From Singulisphaera acidiphila DSM 18658 (GTDB taxonomy: Bacteria; Planctomycetota; Planctomycetia; Isosphaerales; Isosphaeraceae): a stretch of 64,000 nt of DNA. A model generated the notes under the pieces. The model did no database searches. It was not told where the DNA came from and saw only the letters and a program-made list of their open reading frames with translations. Made by a program: the position numbers and the translations under genes. Positions within the stretch are counted from its first letter, which is position 1, and the number at the start of each line of letters is the position of its first letter. The stretch covers positions 4,464,001 through 4,528,000 of the forward strand of contig NC_019892.1 of the NCBI RefSeq assembly GCF_000242455.2, in the 5' to 3' direction. This document shows, piece by piece, positions 54,516 through 61,512 of the stretch.

Positions 54516-56789
54516 CTACCGCGCCTGGCGAAATGCTGCTAGAGAACTTTCCAGGAGGTTCATCTCGGCGAGGGACAGGAGGAAGGCGAGCGTGGACTCG
54601 GCCCCCTGGTTCCGATTGATCCGATCCTCCTGAAGGCCGTCGCAACAGCCGCCGGTCGCCGGGTCGTACAGTTCCTGGCCCAGGTCATTGCGACCGAGAA
54701 ACCACTCGAAGGAGGAGCGGGCCTCGTTCACCCAGTGGGGTTCCTGGGTGGCCCGGTACGCCTCCAGGCAGGCGGCGACCGTCGCGGCGGCCTCGATCGG
54801 CTGCTGGTCAAACCGGGCCGGCGTCTGCCCCTTGCGGTAGAAGCCGTGGCAGCCGATCGCCCGGAAATGGCCTTGTGGGGCGCGCTGGACTTCGACCAGC
54901 CAGGTTAGGGCGCGCAGGCCGATCTCCAAGGCACGCGGGTTGCCGCCGTCACGGCCGCCGGCAATCAAAGCGTGCGGCAGGCGGGCATTGTCGTAGGCCA
55001 GGATCTCCTCGAACCAGGGCCAGTCGGACGTGGCCGTGCGGTCGTACAAGTCCACGAGCAAGGTTGTCAGCGCATCGCGGATCTGGCCGGCGACACGATC
55101 GCCGCTGAATCGGGCGAGGTACTCATGGATGCCCAACAGCCCGAAGGCCCAGGCGCGCGGCGAGGTCATCTCCGGCAACGGGGGCAGGGCAAGCTCGAAG
55201 TGGGAAGCGGCCCAGGCCGGCAGGTCGGACCGCCGCGAACGGCCGACGCAGACGCCCAGCGCCCAGACGGCCCGCCCGTGGGAATCCTCCGACCCCACCT
55301 TCTCCAGCCACTGGCGGTCGAAGCTCATGAAGTTGCGGAACCGTTTCCGCTCGTGATCGAAGGCCGCCTGAAGAAAGGCCGCCGTGGTCGTGGCGATCCG
55401 CCTGACCTCGAGCCCGTCGTAGCCCAGTTCTTCCAGAAGCACGGTCAGCAAGAGGGCGCGCGCGTTATCGTCGGTGCAGTACCCCTCGGCGAAGTTGGGG
55501 ATGGTGTAGGTCGCATGCTGAAACATTCCGGTCGAGTCGGTCATCCGAGACAGGTGGTCGAGCCGCCAGAGAGGCCGCTCGGACTGCTGCTCGGCCAGCG
55601 TCCGAACCGTCAAGGGCCTGAAGGGCTGATCCTGGCGTCCGTGACGCGCCCGCTGGAACGACTCCATGTAATGGTGAGCCGATCGCTCCCAGATCATCTC
55701 CCGGCCCAGCTCATAAGCATGCTTACACATCGCGAGTCGTCGCGAGTCGTCGCGCAGCAGCCCGCAAATCTCCTTCGCCAGCGACTGCGGATCGGCAAAC
55801 GGCACGATCACCCCACGGCCCTCGGCCAGCAGTTCCTCGGCGTGCCAGTACGGCGTTGAGACGATCGCCTTGCCGCAGCCGAACGAGTAGGCCAAGGTGC
55901 CCGAGGTAATCTGCGCGGGGTTCAGGTACGGGGTCACGTAGACGTCCGCTGCCCGAATGAACTCGGTCAACTGGTTGAGTTCGACGAATCGATTATAAAA
56001 AATCACATGATTCTTGATACCCAGGTCTCGGGCCAGCCGCTCCAGGCTCAACCGATAGCGTTCGCCGTGCTCGCGGACCAGGTCCGGGTGGGTCGCCCCC
56101 AGAACGATGTAGACGAAGTTGGGGAACTGCTTGAGAATCTCGGGCACGGCCCGGAGCATATGCTCAATGCCCTTGTTGGGCGAAAGCAGCCCGAACGTGA
56201 GCGCGACCAGTCGCCCTTCGACGCCGAACTGATCCTTATATGGGTTCGGGTCGACAAACGGCGTGTCGGGGATGCCGTGCGCGATGAGGTCGATCTTGGC
56301 CTCGGGGATGCTGTAAATCTCCTGGAGAAACGTCCGGGCGCGTTCGGTCATCACCACGACGCGGCTGGACAGGTTCACCAGGCGCATCAAGACCCGGCGC
56401 TGGTCGGCGTTGGGGTCGCTCAGGACGGTGTGCAAAGTCGTGACGATCGGCATCCGCAGGTCGCGCAGTAGGCCGAGGATGTGGCTGCCGGCCGGCCCCC
56501 CGTAGATCCCGTACTCGTGCTGAAGACAGACGACGTCCGTGTTCGCGAAATTGAGGAAGTCGGCCGCCCTCAGATAGCTGTTCAGATCCTGCTCGTCGAT
56601 CTCGAAGCGAACCTCCGGCGGATAATCGTACCCCTCGGGGTGATCGTTGACCGGCACCACGAAGCACTCGGCGTCCGGGAATTGGCCGGCCACCGAGGCA
56701 TGCATGTCGTGTGTAAAAGTGGCGATGCCGCACTTCCGAGGGAGGTAATCACCGACGAACGCAATCTTCTTGATATCGGAATCAGGCAT
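54516..56789 (-). CDS. GT4 glycosyltransferase fused to a C-terminal alpha/alpha-toroid domain
   Basis: This protein of about 757 residues has two parts. Residues 1-385 are a GT-B glycosyltransferase of family 4: IAFVGDYLPRKCGIATFTHD, VVCLQHEYGIYGGPAGSHIL, ALTFGLLSPNKGIEHML (nucleotide-sugar side) and PAQITSGTLAYSFGCGKAIVST. Residues about 400-757 are helical repeats (DNARALLLTVLLEELGYDG, WAFGLLGIHEYLARF, PIEAAATVAACLEAYRAT), as in glycan-processing alpha/alpha barrels. The pair with the GH130 gene 69 bp downstream is likely one operon. A TTG at 56804 is an alternative start; no clear Shine-Dalgarno sequence favours either. The glycan made or trimmed is unknown. Confidence 0.88.
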   Translation of the reverse strand: MPDSDIKKIAFVGDYLPRKCGIATFTHDMHASVAGQFPDAECFVVPVNDHPEGYDYPPEVRFEIDEQDLNSYLRAADFLNFANTDVVCLQHEYGIYGGPAGSHILGLLRDLRMPIVTTLHTVLSDPNADQRRVLMRLVNLSSRVVVMTERARTFLQEIYSIPEAKIDLIAHGIPDTPFVDPNPYKDQFGVEGRLVALTFGLLSPNKGIEHMLRAVPEILKQFPNFVYIVLGATHPDLVREHGERYRLSLERLARDLGIKNHVIFYNRFVELNQLTEFIRAADVYVTPYLNPAQITSGTLAYSFGCGKAIVSTPYWHAEELLAEGRGVIVPFADPQSLAKEICGLLRDDSRRLAMCKHAYELGREMIWERSAHHYMESFQRARHGRQDQPFRPLTVRTLAEQQSERPLWRLDHLSRMTDSTGMFQHATYTIPNFAEGYCTDDNARALLLTVLLEELGYDGLEVRRIATTTAAFLQAAFDHERKRFRNFMSFDRQWLEKVGSEDSHGRAVWALGVCVGRSRRSDLPAWAASHFELALPPLPEMTSPRAWAFGLLGIHEYLARFSGDRVAGQIRDALTTLLVDLYDRTATSDWPWFEEILAYDNARLPHALIAGGRDGGNPRALEIGLRALTWLVEVQRAPQGHFRAIGCHGFYRKGQTPARFDQQPIEAAATVAACLEAYRATQEPHWVNEARSSFEWFLGRNDLGQELYDPATGGCCDGLQEDRINRNQGAESTLAFLLSLAEMNLLESSLAAFRQAR

Positions 56790-57001
56790 GGAGAGAGGGC
56801 TCAATCTTGGGTTAGCCCGGGCTCACTCCGGGAGATCGGTCGGGGTGGGTCCATCTTCTTGGACCCTGGCGTGAGGGCCAGAAGAGAAGACCAGGGTCCG
56901 AAGACGGGCCCCGGCCACCCGGACGAAAAGCGTTTACATCAGATCGTGCGTGTCCACCTGATCTGACTCTCTCTTTTGCAGGTCCAGCTTCAATCCGGCC
57001 T

Positions 57002-57283
57002 TCAGATATCGCTGGCTCCGTCCCGAATCGGACGCTTTCTCTTGGCGAGAGAATCGTCGAGCTCGGGCTTCTCGCGGGGCGGGACGAAGACCCTCATGAC
57101 TTCCCCGAGCTTGCCGCCGTCGATGAACTCGCGCACGGCTTTCGCCTCTTCGCCTTCGAATCGGATCCCGGGCTTCCCCACATCGCCAATCATCGCGATG
57201 TGGACAATGTCCTCTTGCTCGACGACAAATTGAGCGATGTTCTCGATATTGATCGTGCGCTTACCGACTCTAATCCAGGCCAT
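57002..57283 (-). CDS. Small hypothetical protein (93 aa)
   Basis: The 93-residue protein starts MAWIRVGKRTINIENIAQF and continues with beta-strand-like FVVEQEDIVHIAMIGD, then a charged helix (GEEAKAVREFIDGGKL) and a basic C-terminus (AKRKRPIRDG). A GAGAGGAT ribosome site lies about ten bases upstream of the ATG at 57283. No family is recognised. It is transcribed in the same direction as the membrane-protein genes upstream. Confidence 0.65.
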   Translation of the reverse strand: MAWIRVGKRTINIENIAQFVVEQEDIVHIAMIGDVGKPGIRFEGEEAKAVREFIDGGKLGEVMRVFVPPREKPELDDSLAKRKRPIRDGASDI

Positions 57284-57365
57284 GGTCACGGATCCTCTCA
57301 CTTCAAGGGAGAACGACCCGCCCGAGCCTTCGACACCGGGCAGAGCAGACGAATCGAAACGTGAT

Positions 57366-58754
57366 TCAAGCACGCGTTGAAGGGGAGTTTAACACGCGAA
57401 GACCTGGTGAACAAGGAGGCAGTAGCGACTTGGGCCGATCGGCCACGACGGCGTCAGGCCCGGCCCCCTTGCGTTCGACGAGCGCGATCCCCAGCGCCTC
57501 GTCGTCGATCATCGCCAACATGAGGTTCAGGCCGATGACCAAATACCAGCCCCAAGGTGTTGCCCTGCGTTCGGTCTCGTCTCCTGTGTCAAGCAAAGGC
57601 TTGAGCATCAAAAGAGATCCAAGGCTCAGGAAATAGAGACTGAACGACATGGTGTTCTCATTGACGTCGGGCCCGAAATAGCCCAGGGCGGAGAACACGA
57701 GCTCGGCCAGCCCCGCGACCACAAACACGATCCAGTCTGTGTCACGGCGGCGAAACCGTGCCGACGGATCGCGAGAACCAGCAGGGTCGGTCGCCCCGAT
57801 CCGGCCGACAAACCCTACGGCCAACAGAAAGAGCAACGGTGCGTGCTTTTCCTGGAACACAATCAGCGGAGCGAGGAAGTCCAACCAGCCTTTGCCTCGA
57901 AGCGGAGCCACCCCGGAAGCAGCCCCAACACTCTGAGGATCGAACGCTGCGAGCAAAATCAGGGTAATCGCCAACCCGCCGACGAACCCGGGAAGGAGAA
58001 GCCGAAGCAAGCTCTGCCGCGCTCCCGTCGCCAAGGCATAGGCGGGGAGCCCGATGAGCAGAAGCGGAACCGCGAGTTGCTGCCCCCAGACGGCCAGCAC
58101 CGCCAAGATCAACGCGAGCGAGCAAGTCCAAGGATTTTGCCCGCCGCCACCCCGGACCATCAGCACCACCGCCGAGGCCGCCAGGGCCAGCGCAGGCGCA
58201 TCGGCGTGCATCTCGGTCGGGCTGGATCGCAACGAGCGGAAATTGGTCGTCAAGAGCACGAAGGCAATGAACAGCAAGAGCGATCCCAGGCGAGGCCCCC
58301 CCCATCGCCACTTCTGCTCCCGCTCTCCAAGGCCCTCCCCATCACGGAGGAGGAGCCAGGCCGCCGGTCCGTAGTAATAGAAGAGGCTCAAGCCGCGAAC
58401 CGCCAAGACCTGGAAGCCCGAATGGCCCAGCAAAACTGCGGGCCAATAAGCCAGAGCCGAGAGCGGCCCATCGAACGTGTCTTCGATCGGCCCCACATTG
58501 GTCGGACAAGAGAGCTTGTACCCATACGCCAGGCCCATCGCAGCCGCCAGACTCGTTTTGCTCCAGAAGCTTGCCACGGCTTGGAAGACGAGGCCCACCA
58601 TCCAGTGCCAGGCCACCGTGCAACCGAGGAACGGGAGCACCGCAATCCCGAGCCGCTCCCAGATCGGCCGGCCGCTCGAGGCGCGGCCAAGCATGATCCC
58701 TATCCCAACGGAAATCAAACACGTCAAAATAAAAATAATTCGCGTGATCGACAA
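57366..58754 (-). CDS. Polytopic membrane protein, GT-C-like, truncated tandem paralog
   Basis: This protein of about 462 residues has about ten hydrophobic helices and is a paralog of the next gene upstream (58834-60465). The two share SGRPIWERLGIAVLPFLGCTVAWHW, RGLSLFYYY-PAAWLLLR, EMHADAPALALAASAVV-like and NPWTCSLALILAVLAVW segments. The acidic HADAP segment recalls GT-C glycosyltransferases, but no family can be fixed. Its C-terminus breaks off at RKGAGPD and ends in unrelated residues, so it lacks the roughly 100-residue tail of its paralog. The start is the TTG at 58754, in a GAGAG-8-TTGTCGAT context shared with the paralog. It may be a decaying copy. Confidence 0.7.
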   Translation of the reverse strand: MSITRIIFILTCLISVGIGIMLGRASSGRPIWERLGIAVLPFLGCTVAWHWMVGLVFQAVASFWSKTSLAAAMGLAYGYKLSCPTNVGPIEDTFDGPLSALAYWPAVLLGHSGFQVLAVRGLSLFYYYGPAAWLLLRDGEGLGEREQKWRWGGPRLGSLLLFIAFVLLTTNFRSLRSSPTEMHADAPALALAASAVVLMVRGGGGQNPWTCSLALILAVLAVWGQQLAVPLLLIGLPAYALATGARQSLLRLLLPGFVGGLAITLILLAAFDPQSVGAASGVAPLRGKGWLDFLAPLIVFQEKHAPLLFLLAVGFVGRIGATDPAGSRDPSARFRRRDTDWIVFVVAGLAELVFSALGYFGPDVNENTMSFSLYFLSLGSLLMLKPLLDTGDETERRATPWGWYLVIGLNLMLAMIDDEALGIALVERKGAGPDAVVADRPKSLLPPCSPGLRVLNSPSTRA

Positions 58755-58833
58755 CGAATTTTCTCTCAAAGGAATCAGAAAATATTATTCTCTAGAATCG
58801 ATTACTCACCAGGAAAGTGACGGCCCCGAACAC

Positions 58834-60465
58834 TCATTTGAGAGGAGGCATCTTCACACACCTGGCCTCGCCTGACTCCCGTTCATAGCAAGCCCAACCT
58901 GGCAGATCGGCCACCTTCGTCGGCCGAAAGCCCGTCAAATAGGTCATCGCCCCGACGCGGGCAAGCCCCGCAGCATTGGGGGGGTAGCAAACAAGCCGGG
59001 TGCGGGGCGGGATGTGTCGGAAGAAGTGGTCGGAGCTCGTCGAAATCCCCGAATAGGACCGACCGTTGATACCGTCTTCGGTGTGATAGTACTTCCCCTC
59101 GGCGGCAAGGTGAGATTCCGGATTCCAGGGGAAGTACACCTCCCCCGGATGGGCGCGAATGAACCGCTCGGCCGCGAGGGAGTCTTGCCAGGGCCCCTTG
59201 CGATTGATGAGCGCGTCTCCCTGAGCCTCGACCTCGAACGTTGCCAACATCAGGTTCAACCCAATCACCAGATACCAAACCCAGTTCGTGGACGCACGTT
59301 CGTTCAGCCAACCCGAGCCCACCAGAGGCTTGAGCATTAAGAGGGTTCCCAAGGTCAGGAAATAGAGGCTAAACGACATGCTGTTGTCATTCCCACCTTC
59401 CCCGAAGTAGCCCATCAAGGAGAAGGGGAGCTCGGCCAGCCCCGCAATCAGGAACACGATCCAGCCGCGATCGCGGCGCCCCGCACTCGCATCCGTCCCC
59501 GCCTCGTCGGCCGCCAGCGCAATACGGGCCTGCCCGCCCACCGCGAGCAGAAATAACAGCGGCGCGTGCTTTTGCTGGAGCACGATCAGGGGGTAGAGGA
59601 AATCCACCAAGTCCTTGGCCCGAAACCGATGGCGGCCCGGCACCTCCACGATATTCAACAAGAGGCTACTCGGGTCGAGAACGAGGAACAGGGTCACAGT
59701 GATCGCCAGTCCCCCCACGATCCCGGGCAGGAGAGAACGGACCGGGCTCTTGAGCGCCCCCGTCGCCAAGGCATAGGCGGGGAGCACGACGATCAGAATC
59801 GGGACCGTGAGCTGCTTGGACCAGACGGCCAGCACCGCCAGGATCAATGCGAGCGAGCAGGTCCAGGGATTTTGCCCGCCGCCGCCCCGGACCATGGTCG
59901 CGATCGCTAAGGCCGCCAGGGCCAGCGTCGGCGCATCGGCATGCACTTCCGTTGCGCTGTAGCGCAAGGCGTGAGAGTTGGTCGTCAAGAGGACAAAGGT
60001 CAAGAAGAGGAGGAACTCACCCACCCCAGGCCGCCCCTTGCGTCCCTCGCCACCACGGAGCAGGAGCCAGGCCGCCGGCGCATAGTAATAGAAGAGGCTC
60101 AGCCCACGCCCCACCAAGACCTTGACCCCCGCATTGCCCAGCAAGGCCGCCGGCAGGTAGGCCACCGAAGAGATCGGCCCATAGATCCAGCCGTTGATCG
60201 GCCCCTCCGTCGCCGGATAATAAAGTCTGTACCCGTGCAGGAGTCCAATCGCAGGGGCCAGCCGCGCTCCGTTCCAGAAGCTTGCCATCGACTGGAAGGC
60301 AATGCTCACCACCCAGTGCCAGGCCACCGTACAACCAAGGAACGGGAGCACCGCAATCCCGAGCCGCTCCCAGATCGGCCGGCCGCTCGAGCCACGGTAG
60401 AGTAGGCCCCCCCACCCAATCGCAGCTAGATTCGTCAAGACGAAGCCAGCCTGTGTCATCGACAA
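58834..60465 (-). CDS. Polytopic membrane protein, GT-C-like (full-length tandem paralog)
   Basis: This protein of about 543 residues has about ten to twelve helices and a C-terminal soluble tail (about 430-543: ERFIRAHPGEVYFPWNPESH, GINGRSYSGISTSSDHFF, PGWACYERESGEARC). A YSATEVHADAPTLALAALAI segment, with Glu and Asp just outside a helix, could be the acidic catalytic loop of a GT-C glycosyltransferase (inference). GGAG stands eight bases before a TTG at 60465; an ATG two codons on is the alternative. It is 79 bp upstream of its paralog on the same strand. Confidence 0.75.
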   Translation of the reverse strand: MSMTQAGFVLTNLAAIGWGGLLYRGSSGRPIWERLGIAVLPFLGCTVAWHWVVSIAFQSMASFWNGARLAPAIGLLHGYRLYYPATEGPINGWIYGPISSVAYLPAALLGNAGVKVLVGRGLSLFYYYAPAAWLLLRGGEGRKGRPGVGEFLLFLTFVLLTTNSHALRYSATEVHADAPTLALAALAIATMVRGGGGQNPWTCSLALILAVLAVWSKQLTVPILIVVLPAYALATGALKSPVRSLLPGIVGGLAITVTLFLVLDPSSLLLNIVEVPGRHRFRAKDLVDFLYPLIVLQQKHAPLLFLLAVGGQARIALAADEAGTDASAGRRDRGWIVFLIAGLAELPFSLMGYFGEGGNDNSMSFSLYFLTLGTLLMLKPLVGSGWLNERASTNWVWYLVIGLNLMLATFEVEAQGDALINRKGPWQDSLAAERFIRAHPGEVYFPWNPESHLAAEGKYYHTEDGINGRSYSGISTSSDHFFRHIPPRTRLVCYPPNAAGLARVGAMTYLTGFRPTKVADLPGWACYERESGEARCVKMPPLK

Positions 60466-60883
60466 CGGAATTTCTCCCCCCAAACGCTCTTCCCCTCAAA
60501 GTTTGCACTAATAGAATTCCAATTCTGGGTACACAATACAAGCCGTCTTGGCTTGTCGCTCGAATGAGACATCTTCAACACTCAACAAACTGGCATTTTT
60601 GCTCCCCTAAGACTAAGGAAATCAGGGATCTCACGCTCCCCGCACGCCTTGGGAAATCTCGCTCACCTTTGAGAAATCTCATTCGCCCTATGGAGGTTGC
60701 ATGAGTGCAGGAGGCGCAGGCGATTGTGATCGGCCATAGCCACACGCGGTCGGATGTTTTGCATGTCGCCCCCCAGGCGCAATTCCCGATATCCAGTGAC
60801 AGGCGGAGAGATTCGGCGGCGTTCAAGTGGGCCCGCCGCCTTGCCGCAACGGACAATCACCCATTTTCCCGAGTCACCGAACG
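60466..60883. other. Intergenic region with a family B repeat fragment
   Basis: This 418-bp divergent region contains the fragment GGATCTCACGCTCCCCGCACGCCT (60626-60649), an inverted relative of repeat family B. No gene or clear promoter pair was recognised. Confidence 0.45.
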
Positions 60884-61453
60884 ATGAGCCAGAAATCCCG
60901 CGCCTTTCGTCCGGCCGCGAACAGCCTTGAATCCCGGATCACGATGAGTGCGACAACCGTCCGGCCGCTGGTCCAGAACGAAGTCACCAGCCTCGCGACC
61001 ACAAATCGCATCACCGCGACCTCTGGCACGCTGTCGGGAAGATATCTTGCGACCGACCAGGACAACCGAGCGGCGGACGCCCCCCTGCAAGTCAACCTCG
61101 ACGGCTCCGGCAAAATTCAAGGGCTGGGCCGAAGCACGATGACCGGCGTGCTCAACTTCGGCGGGTTTGGGCTCCCGAATCAGCCTGACCTCGTTGGCAC
61201 TGTGAAAATCAGCAACGCCAAGGGGAGCATCACCGTTCAACTGTCAGGTTCGGGGGGCCACTCCCAAATCCCCAACGGGCGGTTCGCCCTGAAAGCCTCG
61301 ATCGTGAGCGGGACAGGCGCCTACACCAACCTCCGGGGGATCGGTACGGCCAACGCTTTGTTCGGAAAGAATACCGCCCGGTCGATCACGACCCCCAGCC
61401 CGATTGGCGGCACCTTGACCCTCGCCTTGAATCTGAAGCCGCCGATCCGCTGA
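60884..61453 (+). CDS. Small exported protein with LEPR-like N-terminal motif (189 aa)
   Basis: The protein starts SQKSRAFRPAANSLESRITMSA; LESRITMSA matches the planctomycete LEPR-type motif (compare LEPRMMLTA in the SdrD-B-like protein). The rest is Gly/Ser/Thr/Asn-rich beta-type sequence (LSGRYLATDQDNRAADAP, GFGLPNQPDLVGTVKISNAKG) without cysteines, as expected for a surface or secreted protein. It converges with the WD40-kinase gene. Function unknown. Confidence 0.7.
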   Translation: MSQKSRAFRPAANSLESRITMSATTVRPLVQNEVTSLATTNRITATSGTLSGRYLATDQDNRAADAPLQVNLDGSGKIQGLGRSTMTGVLNFGGFGLPNQPDLVGTVKISNAKGSITVQLSGSGGHSQIPNGRFALKASIVSGTGAYTNLRGIGTANALFGKNTARSITTPSPIGGTLTLALNLKPPIR

Positions 61454-61512
61454 GCCTTCGACGCGGGGCCCTCTCTACTGACTTGAGAGGGACCCGCGAA
61501 CGGAGTGGGCCA

